DNA of 64,000 nt from Ctena decussata. Taxonomy: Eukaryota; Mollusca; Bivalvia; Lucinida; Lucinidae. Each line of letters begins with the position of its first letter. The first letter of the stretch is position 1. Below are positions 44,803 through 54,987 of the stretch, in pieces. The position numbers and the translations under genes were made by a program. Where the stretch lies: NCBI GenBank assembly GCA_963989385.1, contig OZ022501.1, positions 3,296,001-3,360,000 on the forward strand, in the 5' to 3' direction. Under the pieces are notes generated by a model. It was not told where the DNA came from. It did not search any database and was given only the letters and a program-made list of their open reading frames with translations.

Positions 44803-45033
44803 AAGTCGTGGCCATGACTTATTAAGTCGTTCCCATGACTTATTATGTCGTTCCCTGACTTATTATTTCGTTACCATGACTTACTATCTCGTTTCCTCGA
44901 CTTAGTCTGTCGTTACCACGAGTTATTATGTCGTTCCCTCGACTTACTATGTCGTTATCACGACTTATTATGTCGTTCCCTTGCCTCACTAAGTCGTTCC
45001 CACGACTTATTAAGTCGTTACCATGAGTTAATA
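44803..45033. repeat. Minisatellite of 21-bp palindromic units
   Basis: About eleven units of the type AAGTCGTTCCCACGACTTA with a TT(A/C) joint. Each unit is an imperfect palindrome (AAGTCGT/ACGACTT around TCCC or TACC), so the array can form a row of small hairpins on either strand. Because 21 is divisible by three, a 67-codon frame runs through most of it (44845-45048) with a seven-residue period of the type CRYHDLL. That frame is a consequence of the repeat, not evidence for a gene. Confidence 0.85.
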
Positions 45034-45740
45034 CTGCCCTCCAATTGATAAAATTAACTCGTGGTCATGAATTAATAAAGTGCACTGATTGGCTCTGTTT
45101 TAATATTGATGAAATACCTTACCAGACTTCGTATGTCGCTGTTAAGGCGCTAATCTGTGGACCCCTAGCTGGACTGCCCAAGTGGAGCAGACTGATCGGA
45201 TTCTGGAGCGTTGGCTATCTGGCTGAGTCTTGCTCTTTATTTTTTAATTGTGCTGACTTGGCATCAGCTCACGCTAATAGTTTAGCAGGCAGTGCACATC
45301 TTCGTCATGCTGCTCTTCTCCGGCAGCAGTATGATTGGGGTACCCAGTGGTTGTCACTGAATTTTTGTGCTGTCTTTGTCCTAAATAAGTGGTTAAGTTG
45401 CCATCTGTAATATTTTACTACTACTATAAGTATTATTATTATGACAACGGGACTGTCTTTGGTTCGCAGACGGTTTATGTAGACTGACTTTCCGCCCTTG
45501 TTGTGCTGCTCCCGGGTAAAGTGGGCTAATGTTTGACAATGGTCGCACTGTGTTAAGTATTTTCCTCAAATATTTGGGCACTGATGCCTGAGCTGACATT
45601 GCAGAGCTTGACCGGACAGCTCTATCAAGGAGTCTATAATCTGCAATGTCTGCCAGCAGACTGTGCCTTTCTGAAGCAAACTTTAAAAATCTTTCATCGT
45701 GTCGCATGGTAATGGGACGCTAAAATCTAGGCTAGCATCA
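45034..45740. other. Unassigned region with two opposing frames
   Basis: A 121-codon frame at 45045-45410 (plus) and a 104-codon frame at 45393-45707 (minus, with FASERHSLLADIADYRLLD) both look more coding-like in composition than the surroundings. Neither has a motif I recognise. They may be remnants of a retroelement gag-like protein. Confidence 0.3.
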
Positions 45741-46866
45741 TAGATTCTGATCATAATGCTCTTCCGGAGCTGTCTGATCAGTTCTGCAACAGTGCTAAGC
45801 TGAACGTGTTCTGCCGGTTTGTTGATTTGATTGAGAGGGCCTTCAAAAAGTTCTCCAAAAATGAAGATACCCTTTATATTGCCTGTAACGATAAGAAAGC
45901 GTTTTTCACTTCTACTGACCGTAAAATATATAGAGGATATAGTCTTTGGTCATGTCAGAATGTATGTGACGCCTTATCATATCTCTTAGATAATATTTAC
46001 ATCAGATTTGGTAATAAGTTATACAGACAAATTAGGTATTCCGATGGGTACAAATTGTGCTCCTCTTGTGGCCGATTTGTTTTTATTTTGTTATGAAAGA
46101 GATTTCATGACTTCTCTTTCTGTTGATAATCAAGCTGATATCATTGAGGCATTTAACTCAACCTCTAGATATTTAGACGGTCTTCTGAATATTGATAATC
46201 CTTATTTTGAAAGCATGGTTAACCAAATTTACCCACCTGAACTTAAATTGAATAAAGCTAATACTTCAGATACCGAGGCCCCCTTTTTGGATTTACATCT
46301 ATCTATTTCTAACGGTTTTGTATCTTCTAAAATTTATGATAAACGTGATGACTTTGACTTTGATATAGTTAATTTTCCATTTTTGGACGGTGACGTTCCA
46401 CGTCGTCCCTCTTATGGAGTGTATATTTCTCAACTTATAAGATTTGCTAGAGTGTGTAGTCATGTAGATGACTTTAATGCTCGTAATAAATGTTTAACTG
46501 CTAAACTTCTTCAACAGGGCTATCGGTATCATAAGCTTAGAAAGGCTTTTTCTAAATTCTATCGCAGACACCATGAATTGGTTTCAAAATTTGATGTCGG
46601 ATTAAAATTTCTTTTACACCAAGGCCTATCGGAACCAGAATTTTATGGTGACTTAGTATACAAATTCAAAAAGATTAAGGGTAGGACTGATTTTTCTGAT
46701 CAATTCCGAAAAATAATAATACGTCACAAACGTATTGGCTATAATTTAAATGTTATGCGACAGTCTGCATGCTTAGTGATTAACCCAATCACGGTTGATA
46801 ACTTTGCTGCACTCTTTAATTGCACACCGGGGGATCGGTCGTCAGACTCTATGATGGCCCCGACCT
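45741..46866 (+). pseudogene. Penelope-like reverse transcriptase, best-preserved copy
   Basis: The polymerase of the retroelement whose tails litter the window. The first frame (45806-46096) gives DLIERAFKKFSK and CNDKKAFFTS to RFGNKLYRQI. The second (46008-46866, 286 codons) continues with GIPMGTNCAPLVADLFL, the catalytic segment RYLDGLLNID, FLDGDVPRRPSYGVYISQLI, and a basic C-terminal region ending before 46867. The two frames overlap at 46020-46040, where a small indel shifts the frame. The catalytic box reads YLDG rather than YLDD, so the second metal-binding Asp is lost. The N-terminal third is missing. No GIY-YIG endonuclease is seen downstream. Assignment to Penelope-like elements rests on head-to-tail partial copies and RT style; an unclassified RT family is possible. 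Inactive. Confidence 0.7.
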
Positions 46867-47484
46867 AAAGCTATATATTGTAGTTGGTTGGGACCGGAGC
46901 CTTTTTGTCTGTTGCTTGGTCCACCGGGGCTCAACTGGTGACCTTCTTTTGCTTCAGATTTCCAGTGGGGTTGTTTGGCAGGATAGGGATCTCCACCTGT
47001 CAGACGGCCCGTTGTATCTGTTGAGTCCTCGTCTTTGCTTCTTCATGGTGTTGAAATTTGATTTATGTGTTTACCGTGATGATTCATTGACGAGTTAGAG
47101 GGTTATCATGCGAACCGAACAACCAACTAAATGTTTTGTACCACTTCAGAAACTGAGGGTGAGGTTGGGCCTGTAAAATCGATTTAAGCCCCCCAGTAAT
47201 TCATTACTGACCGTTCCAAGGCGGTAGTTCTGTTGGTGTTCTCTGTTGCCTGTTTTTGGTGTCAGAGTTTCTGTGATGTTTTACCTTATGTATGTTCTTA
47301 TTATTTTTGGTTCGGTTTGGGTTGCTGAGTGGCCACCTCTTGGGAACAAGCTGCTCACTCGATTGGCCATATGTTCTCTGTATCTTGATTATTTGTAATC
47401 TTAGTTGTTTCCAACTATGGTTTGAGGGCTGGATTTGGATTTTGATTGTTTCAGTTCCTGGTCTTTGCATACTTTTTACTTTTA
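46867..47484 (+). repeat. 3' UTR of the Penelope-like element, subfamily 1
   Basis: Begins after the RT stop (GCTATATATTGTAGTTGG) and ends at GCATACTTTTTACTTTTA. It carries the same blocks as 41165-41763 and defines the full 3' UTR of about 620 bp. Confidence 0.7.
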
Positions 47485-47849
47485 TGGCGTAGCTACCTCG
47501 GTTACTCCAACATCAATATTTTGGCAAACAGTGGACTTTATCAGCTGGTCTATGCGGTCATGTTGGGTCAATGCATGCATTAGCTGCGAACATTTTTTTA
47601 AAACAACTTGCAATATTTTGGTTTAGGTTTAAAGTCTCCATAGTCCTATCAGCGGTAAAAATGCATAAATGCAAATCATTGTAAAAAGCGGTTCAACCTT
47701 CAGGTCTGGTAATGAAATGAGGATTGGTGTGCATATATTGAGTCATATGGCATGCAAAAAGTAGAGAAAACAATGTTTGAAAAATAACAAATAGCTCCAA
47801 AAAATACAATTTCCTGTTCTGGTTTCCCGTCTAGCAATGCTATATTAAC
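47485..47849. repeat. Dispersed module R1, left part (target of the Ngaro insertion)
   Basis: From AAAGTCTCCATAGTCCTATC (47630) to GTCTAGCAATGCTATATTAAC the sequence matches 18880-19100 and 16950-17430. It breaks at 47849 and continues at 54988. The 47485-47629 portion is unassigned. Confidence 0.55.
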
Positions 47850-48098
47850 TTTATGAGGTATATCTAATTAACGTTTAATTTTTAAGGCGGGAGTGCGATC
47901 CACTGATCCATAAAGTTGGAAATTTTCTGTCAGAATTTTGTATTGGTCAGTTTTTGATTGTACGAAACAGAGATATTGGCCACTTTTGATCACATGATGC
48001 ATTTGCGTGTTCTTTGTTTTTGTGGCGCGAAAATGCGCCCGCACTTCAGTCATCGACAAAGCTCAGTCGAAATAAGATCGACAATATTAGTCGAATTT
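47850..48098 (+). repeat. Ngaro split repeat A1
   Basis: TTTATGAGGTATATCTA to GACAATATTAGTCGAATTTA. It matches A2 with few differences: A1 has GATCACATGATGCATTTG where A2 has GATGATGCATTTG, a 5-bp difference. Contains GTGGCGCGAAAATGCGCCCG, a small GC-rich inverted motif. Confidence 0.85.
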
Positions 48099-48342
48099 AT
48101 GATTTACATTTGTGTTTTTGCAAAGGACATAAGATGTTTCTAACATAAAATCAGATGGATTGCATCGATGTAAGTCAGTATATTTCATAGTTTTACTGAT
48201 TTTGACTGGAGCTCCATATTTGTTACCAAATTTTGGAGAGTGAAATAGAATTTATATTCTTATTCACCGTGAGATTACTGTTAATTTTTACTGTACCTAG
48301 CAAATACTTACGTGTGTACCGTATATCATCAAGAAATACGCT

Positions 48343-49489
48343 ATGTCAGCAGACAACGATTTAAGGAAAAGTGAACGTAATAAGGGCAAAGAAGTGAAAG
48401 AAGATAAAGAGTATGCCTTGCCCCCACCGTTACAAGTGTCAGAGAGAGCTAAATCTACCAGCACACCGGCGAAAATCGTCCGTAAACAGGAGGAATTGGA
48501 TAAAACTATAGAGGAGCTTGAAAAATCGATTCATGAGACAGAATCTAAATTACAAGATATAGAGCAGCAGAAAGCAGCGCAAGAGAAAGAAAAGAAAATA
48601 GAAAGATTACAGAAACAGCTACAACAAAATGAGAAGAAGATACAGAAAGCTACAGAAAAAGGTGAGGGCTCACAAAAAGCAGAGAAGGTTAAATTTGATA
48701 TTTTCATTAAAACAATGAGAAAAGATAAAAATTGAAACATAAAGCACATGAAAAATGGTTAATCTGGGCTTTTTTCCGAATCTGAGAAAGAATCAGTAGT
48801 TTCTTCATCTGTTTCGAATTCAGACATTTCAAATTCTTATTCAGCAATGTCTGATTTAGTTACCGCCCCTAAATCAGATAAAAAGAAACAAAAATCAAAA
48901 ATAGCAAAAGGCAAAAAGCAGAACAAACATAAAAAATCCATTTCAAAATATAGTTCTAGCTCTTCAAGTTCAGATTCATCTGAATCAGACAGTTCGTCTA
49001 AGTCTGATAAAAAGAAAAAGACAAAGAAATCGAAAAAATCAGGTATGGCTAAAAAAGCCTCAGATAAGGTGAAAATTCCCCAGGTTTGGCCTCATTCTGT
49101 ACTCCAATATGAATATGTCTCTGAAAAATATAGCTTTTAAAAATCTGGACATGAAACATTTTATAGCTGGTGAGTTAGAGATATTAACCTCAAAATTGCC
49201 TAAAGTTGAGTATAAAGGTAGAATGAAGTTTCTTAAAAAAATTGTTTACTACTCCAGTATTTATGAGTGGAAACGTTTGCTTCAGTATTATGCTGCATGG
49301 CTTAGGCGTATTGAAATGGGACTGAACTCTTGGGGTGATGACCCTACTCAGATAGAAACGGCAATGCTTACTGGGCAGCCTTTGAAAAAGTCTGATAAAG
49401 GCTATTTATCAAAGTCGGACCAAACTTGGTGGTGCTCCGATTATTATCGGGATAAATGTTCATACAAATACCCCACCAAAAGACGGTGA
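48343..49489 (+). pseudogene. Ngaro gag-like protein, broken
   Basis: The first ORF of the element. 48343-48735 encodes a charged coiled-coil region (EELDKTIEELEKSIHETESK, then KQLQQNEKKIQ) after a basic start. A TGA ends it at 48733-48735. A lysine/serine-rich stretch follows (48847-49140), ending [16 protein letters not shown], and a frame change near 49130 leads to [17 protein letters not shown] and YKGRMKFLKKIVYYSS (49109-49489), the conserved core of DIRS/Ngaro gag proteins. WWCSDYYRDKCS begins a Cys-containing region that is cut by a stop at 49487. At least two breaks. Structural, RNA-packaging role in the family. Confidence 0.75.
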
Positions 49490-49975
49490 AAGGTCATCCG
49501 CGTTTGGTGAAACACATTTGTGCTACTTGTTGGCGCACTGATAATAAACAGTTACAGCACCTTGTGAGTTCACCTGCCTGTCCGTACAAAATTTGACATG
49601 ATAATTTCACTTCTGTCACCAATGCTCAAAATTGCCAAAATAATTCAACGGAATCATTTATACCACAGCAAAATACTTTACCGTCGAATTGTGTAAGCGA
49701 CTTTTTGTCCAAAGAAATTGTTTTTCCATCTATACCCAAAAATACATTATCAACACAAGAGTTGTCGTTTCATAATACAGATAGCTATACTTACATGCAT
49801 GATCAAATTTGTTTGTCCGGTAAATATAATTTTGAAGGTTGTAAATTTTCTCTCAATACAAACTTAAGGATAGATTATTTTCGGTTCATGCTTACTGATT
49901 ATCATGATTTCGGTGTATGTGATTTATTAGAATATGGCTTCCCAATTGGTTATTTTGGTAATATTCAGCAGCAAG
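49490..49975 (+). pseudogene. Ngaro pol, N-terminal part
   Basis: 49705-49975 is open and encodes the region preceding the RT, including LRIDYFRFMLTDYHDFGVCD and LLEYGFPIGYFG, conserved upstream of the polymerase in DIRS-order elements. 49490-49700 holds remnants of the gag Cys-rich end in several frames. The reading frame is then interrupted by a foreign 81-bp retroelement end at 49976. Confidence 0.65.
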
Positions 49976-50056
49976 AGTTGTTTCCAACTATGGTTTGAGG
50001 GCTGGATTTGGATTTTGATTGTTTCAGTTCCTGGTCTTTGCATACTTTTTACTTTT
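49976..50056 (+). repeat. 81-bp Penelope-like 3'-end insertion within Ngaro pol
   Basis: AGTTGTTTCCAACTATGGTT to GCATACTTTTTACTTTTA is identical, as far as I can see, to the last 81 bp of the element ending at 47484. It separates the YFGNIQQQE codons from the following SFKPVKNHKGAKEYP. No target duplication is obvious. Confidence 0.75.
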
Positions 50057-51513
50057 ACTAGTTTTAAGCCAGTCAAGAATCATAAGGGAGCAAAAGAATA
50101 TCCAGTTGATATTCAAAAATATTTAAAGAAATAGGCACAGTTTGGTGCTATTTTAGGCCCTTTTGTAAATAATCCTTTTATTTGTAATGTAGGCATTTCG
50201 CCCCTCAATTCTGTTCCCAAAAAAGATTCAACAGAACGCAGAATCATTCTAGACCTTAGCTATCCCAAGGGAGAAGCTATCATCGATCATATTTCAAAAG
50301 ATTTTTATTTAGGCAAAAAGGTAAATCTTTCGTACCCTGGGGTTGATGATTTGGTCAATATCATAAAGGAAAAGGGTAAGGGTTGTTTGTTGTTCAAACG
50401 AGATTTAAAAAGAGCATATCGGCAAATTCCTATTGACCCTGGCGATGCCTTGTTGGTAGGTTACTCTTTTAATGGTCAGTTTTATTTTGATAAAATGCAG
50501 AAGCTCCGCTCAAATACGCAGAGAATTACATGTAGTATCACTTTTATTTGTGGTATTTGCAATATTTCAGTCATAAATTATTTAGACGATTTTGCTGGAG
50601 CTGACTCGCCAGCTAGAGCCTGGCATTCCTATATAGAATAAGGGCGAATTCTGTGGTACAGCGGGCTAGAGGAGTCTGTAGAGAAAACATGTGACCCTTC
50701 GACAGAAATGACATTTGTTGGAGTTCTTTTTAATTCCGACAATTTTACATTAAAAATTACTCCAGAGAGGTTGTTAGAAATTCAGAAGTTAGTCAGCGAA
50801 TGGCTGAAAAGAGATAAGGAGTTGCAGTCTGCTTTGGGGAAATTAAACTTTGTTGCTCACTGTGTGAAACCTGCACGAATTTTCGTTTGTAGGCTTTTAA
50901 ACTGGTTGCGTAGCATTCATAATACTTCAACACCGCAAAACATCCCAGTGGAAACTAAAAAAGATTTTAAATGGTGGTCAAAAATTTTACCGCTATATAA
51001 TGGCGTTTCCATGATGGATATGCAGAACTGGTCTAATCCTGATGAAATTTTGGTTTGTGATTCTTGTCTGAAAGGTTGCGGTGCTTGGTTACAAGAAAAA
51101 TATTTTCACTGTAAATATCCTGATTTTATAAGTAGCTTAAAATTGCATATAAATGCATTAGAGCTACTAACTGTGTCAGTCAAATTATGGGGAAAATTTC
51201 TCCGTAATAAAAAAATTGTGATATTGTGATAAATTGTGACAATTCTGTGTCTTGCCAGGTTTTAAATTCAGGTTTTGCTCGTGATAATTTTCTCCAGTCT
51301 TGTTGGAGAGAAATCTGTTTTTATGCAGCTTTTCATGAGTTTCAGATTAGAGCAAAGTTGTTGCCTGGAACTGAATACAGAAAGCCAGACTGGCTTTCAA
51401 GGTGGGATCTAAAGCCTTGTTACAAAACTTGGTTTTATGAGTCAGTGAAGAATCAGATTGACGAAGAGCACAGTGTAGACAGCTCCTGGTTTCGCTTTAC
51501 TCACAATTGGTGA
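50057..51513 (+). pseudogene. Ngaro reverse transcriptase / RNase H, broken
   Basis: Second ORF. 50057-50134 gives NHKGAKEYPVDIQKYLKK and then TAG. The RT fingers follow in an open stretch with SVPKKDSTERRIILDLSY and LFKRDLKRAYRQIPIDPGD (50351-50480). The palm box INYLDDFAGA (50575-50605) is intact, but the conserved segment between them is shortened near 50495, where the expected PFGLR motif is missing. A stop near 50641 and a frame change near 51229 follow. 50708-51229 carries the thumb/connection (EMTFVGVLFN) and the RNase H start (ILVCDSCLKGCGAWLQEKYF), and 51226-51513 its end (PDWLSRW). RNase H beside RT and ahead of a recombinase is the DIRS-order arrangement. Confidence 0.8.
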
Positions 51514-51619
51514 GAACAGCTCAAGGGAAACTAGTATATGATTAAAATTTGCATATATAGAGTTGCAGTGTTCTCCCTTGATTCAGCGCATTATTATTCT
51601 TGTATTTTATCTTTTGTTT

Positions 51620-52601
51620 TTCAGAGATTGTTCATCAGCATTTACGCGCAGAGATGAAACAAACAATGAAATGTGCGTATGCAGAAGGTACTTTTAGAAA
51701 TCTTCATACGCAATGGGAAATTTTTTTCATGTTTTGCGAGTACTTTAAGCATAACCCACTCCCGGTTACAGTTGATACACTATGCTTATACGCCCAGCTC
51801 TTAAATAGATCTTTCCGTTCAGCAAATTCTATTAAAAATTATCTCTCAGGTGTTAAAACGTTACACACAATCTCAGATGTAGATTATCCAGAAAAAAATA
51901 AGATTTAGTTGAATCTATTATTAAGGGGTATGTCGCGAATAAATCAACATGTTGTCAAAAAGGCAATGCCTATGACACCTGAAATTTTGAAAGACATTTA
52001 CAATTTTTTAGATTTCGACTATTTCGACGTTGTTATTTGGGCTGTATTTCTTTTAATGTTCTTTTTAATGACTAGGAAATCAAATATGGTTCCTGTGTCT
52101 GTTAGCAAGTTTGATGCTAGTAAACAGCTTACCAGAGGTGATATAGTAGTTTAAAATGATATGCCATTAGTCAACTTAAAGTGGTCTAAACTACGTCAGT
52201 TTGGCCAATCGAGACAAATTCCATCAGTTTCAATTCCTGGATCTTTATGTCCTGTTAAAGCTTACAAGAATGTCATGGAAACAGTCAAATGTAAGTTATC
52301 TGATTCTGCATTTAGCTATAATTTGAACAAATCTAAATTAAGTATCATAACATATGCTCAGTTTCAAAATAGGTTAAGGGAATTAATTTCCTTAACAGGT
52401 AGAAATAGCAGTTTGTTTTCTTCTCATTCGTTCAGAAGAGGGGGTTGTTCTTGGGCTTTCAAATCAAGTATTGAGTCCGAGATAATCAAATATCACGGTG
52501 ACTGGTTAAGTCTTGTTAATACGGAATATCTGACTTATGATTTTAGGCAAAAATTGTCTGTATCAGAGAGAATGTGTTCAAGAATACTAAATGATTTATA
52601 A
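51620..52601 (+). pseudogene. Ngaro tyrosine recombinase, two premature stops
   Basis: The integrase of the element. The N-terminal SAM-like domain (51630-51905) has YAEGTFRNLHTQWEIFFMFC. A TAG stands near 51906. The catalytic domain continues at 51909-52154 with MTRKSN (first catalytic Arg), a TAA near 52152, and then 52161-52601 with SSHSFRRGGCSW (the HxxR pair), YHGDW (second His/Trp position) and the nucleophile Tyr in NTEYLTYDF. All catalytic residues R-HxxR-H/W-Y are present, so inactivation is by the two stops rather than active-site loss. It cuts and rejoins DNA through a 3'-phosphotyrosine. Confidence 0.85.
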
Positions 52602-53124
52602 TTCTTTTTTAGCCAATAGACCTTTAACTGTCACCATACTGTCAGACAGCATGGCGAAGTATATCAACGACGTTCGTCACACTACAGTACAGGCGTTTCC
52701 AGGTGCTACAATATCCAGGCTTCAGCATAAGATTGCAACGCACAGGGCGAGTATCAATTTTAATATACAATTTTATTAATTGGTACAAACGATATTCCTA
52801 CATCTATGTCTATTGGAGAGCTTATGAGCCTATATGAAAATCTCGTAACTTACATTCATTCTCGGTCTAATACAAACTTGTTAATATCTGGAATTATCCA
52901 ACTTTGATCCATCCGAAAGCAGAGTGAAAGAATTTAATAAAGAATTAAAGTTGTTATGTAAAAGACGTAAAATACAGTTTTTACATACATATAGAATTTT
53001 TCTTCATAATAACAAACCGATTCGTTCTTATTTTGCGGTTAAAGACGGTGGGTTGCATCTTAATGCTGAAGGTACTCGCAAACTGCGCTTGTTCTTCATT
53101 AACACGGTAGCACATTTGAAATGA
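52598..53124 (+). pseudogene. Ngaro SGNH/GDSL-type hydrolase, frameshifted
   Basis: Directly follows the recombinase. Block I is seen as VTILSDSMAKYI (52626-52665; the Ser of the SGNH family is in SDS). A frame change near 52770 is followed by GTNDIPTSMS (52785-52815), the block with the conserved Asn. Another break near 52895 leads to the C-terminal KDGGLHLNAEGTRKL (53041-53080), the DxxH block. All SGNH landmarks are thus present in three frames. Several Ngaro elements carry such a hydrolase; its role in transposition is unknown. Confidence 0.7.
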
Positions 53125-54341
53125 CTGTTTGTAGTGTAGATACTGCACACGTTTTGTTCTTTCTGTTTCAGGCTGATGTTCTATGTCGCACAGACGGATC
53201 AACTCTGTGGGCATCTCTACATATCGCCAGCGATACTACACATCTGACGCTGGGTTATTGTGGCACGTAGGAGAGCTTAAGGTAATCTCCCAGTGCGCAT
53301 GTCTTCTTCAGCCTGAAACAGGAAGTGCATTCCGTGTTGCATATAAGTTTCGGACGGTGGCAATCACATATGAATGTGTTTTATCTGTATTTTATATTAG
53401 TTCTCACTATAAAAGTTATTCCATTTACATATACAAGTACTGTATCTCATTAGATTGACATATACTTAGAACTGCTTGTGAGCCCAAGATATAGAACTTG
53501 ATAACATAATTTTCGTATGGTGACTTGCTGAGTGAGCCGTGTTTCAAATATCAAACTTCTAAAAATCTTTGACGACATTCTTTCTTGAATATAGGTGTCG
53601 CGTGAAGGGGTGTCGTAGTGTATTTTTTTAGGCAAATAGCCAGATCAGCCAGCGCGGTTGAGCAGACTGGTCAGGATTTTTTGTCATTAACCTTGAGAAT
53701 CCTCTTGGGTTCCCCACTGTTAAAAGAAGCAGGAAGGCTCTTATCGTACTGTGTAGAGCGCAGGCTGATCTGTGTCTTTCTTGTCTTCATATTCCCGTAA
53801 TGTTCCTTTGTACGCGATATCTCTTATTTTTCTGTGATAGATTTTAAATAATTCAAAGAATGGTGTCGTTTCTCAAATTTTGAATAGTTAAAGAAAAGCT
53901 GTCGTTTTTTCATTGTGTCAGATATTAGATCTTGAAGCTGATTGAGTTTCTACGTGCTGTCTGTTACACAGGGTTTCATTCTCTGCTTCATTTTGTTTCC
54001 TGTTGACTTTGTTTGACACAATGAGAAACGATAAGAAAGGTTTTCTGAATCATTCTGTGTAAATATCTTGTGCATAAAGATAACATTTGAAAAAATACAA
54101 AGAATTTTAACAGTGCATAATAATTTAAATTGTACATTTAGATATACATGTATATGTATTTAAATGGAATCAATTCTTATCAGTGCGGAGTAAGGGCATA
54201 TTGATTTAAAAATTGAGTCAATGGATAGCATTTCTGCCTATAAATTTCATCTTTACTTATAAAAAAAAATGTTCCGTGAGCTTGTTTATCTATCTGTCGG
54301 TCTTCTTTTTGCTGTGATATTGTTTTGCGGTACCTTCGGTT
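53125..54341. other. Ngaro 3' non-coding region
   Basis: Between the hydrolase remnant and repeat B1. Chance frames only. 53640-53790 contains CCAGATCAGCCAGCG and CGCAGGCTGATCTG about 130 bp apart, perhaps a worn hairpin element. Confidence 0.4.
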
Positions 54342-54510
54342 TGGTGGCCTTATTTCTAAATGTAATTTTATTTGTAATATTACTTCATAGGGAGGCAAAT
54401 ACTTAAAATCGTTTAGTGTACATACAAAATACCGCCAAATATATATGTGGAAATTTTATAAGTTTTCGTAGTTTTTTCTATGTATAAGCAAGTGACGTAC
54501 GCAAATAATT
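54342..54510 (+). repeat. Ngaro split repeat B1
   Basis: GGTGGCCTTATTTCTAAATG to GTACGCAAATAATT. It matches B2 (54823-54987) with a single visible change (GACGTACG against GACATACG) over about 165 bp. Confidence 0.85.
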
Positions 54511-54752
54511 TATGAGGTATATCTACATAACGTTTAATTATTAAGGCAGGAGTGCGATCCACTGATCCATAAAGTTGGCAATTTTCTGTCAGAATTTTGT
54601 ATTGGTCAGTTTTTGATTGTAGGAAACGGAGTTATTGGCCACTTTTGATGATGCATTTGCATGTTCTTTGTTCTTGTGGCGCGAAAATGCGCCCGCACTT
54701 CAGTCATCGACAAAGCTCAGTCGAAATAAGATCGACAATATTAGTCGAATTT
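54509..54752 (+). repeat. Ngaro split repeat A2
   Basis: TTTATGAGGTATATCTAC to GTCGAATTTAC. The second copy of A1, fused to the end of B1. Confidence 0.85.
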
Positions 54753-54822
54753 ACCCAACCCACCACACCCAAAATGATTTTGTTTTGGTGAGGTGATTTG
54801 GCAGTTATGTCTTTTTGATGGT

Positions 54823-54987
54823 GGCCTTATTTCTAAATGTAATTTTATTTGTAATATTACTTCATAGGGAGGCAAATACTTAAAATCGTTTAGTGTACAT
54901 ACAAAATACCGCCAAATATATATGTGGAAATTTTATAAGTTTTCGTAGTTTTTTCTATGTATAAGCAAGTGACATACGCAAATAATT
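54823..54987 (+). repeat. Ngaro split repeat B2 (right terminus)
   Basis: Second copy of B1. It ends GCAAATAATT at 54987, after which module R1 resumes (AGGCGGAATAGTGATTGGGA). Confidence 0.85.

Larger units (their letters stand above)
47850..54987 (+). mobile_element. Ngaro-type (DIRS order) tyrosine-recombinase retrotransposon
   Basis: A 7.1-kb element with split direct repeats. A1 (47850-48098) precedes the coding region; B1 (54342-54510), A2 (54509-54752) and B2 (54823-54987) follow it. The order A1-ORFs-B1A2B2 is diagnostic of Ngaro-type elements, which replicate through a circular intermediate and integrate with a tyrosine recombinase, leaving no target duplication. Coding order is gag, RT/RNase H, tyrosine recombinase, SGNH hydrolase, all plus strand. 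Stops and frameshifts in every frame show it is dead. Removing it rejoins module R1. Confidence 0.85.

Noticed and set aside
44845..45048. 67-codon open frame with a CRYHDLL-type repeat
   Set aside because: It is the direct result of a 21-bp tandem repeat; no start context, signal or flanking coding sequence supports a gene.
48531..48749. Cys/Phe-rich minus-strand frame
   Set aside because: Antisense shadow of the charged coiled-coil part of the Ngaro gag-like ORF.
53640..53790. Seventh ~235-bp hairpin element inside the Ngaro 3' region
   Set aside because: Only one pair of arm blocks (ATCAGCC/GGCTGAT) is convincing; the rest does not pair well enough.
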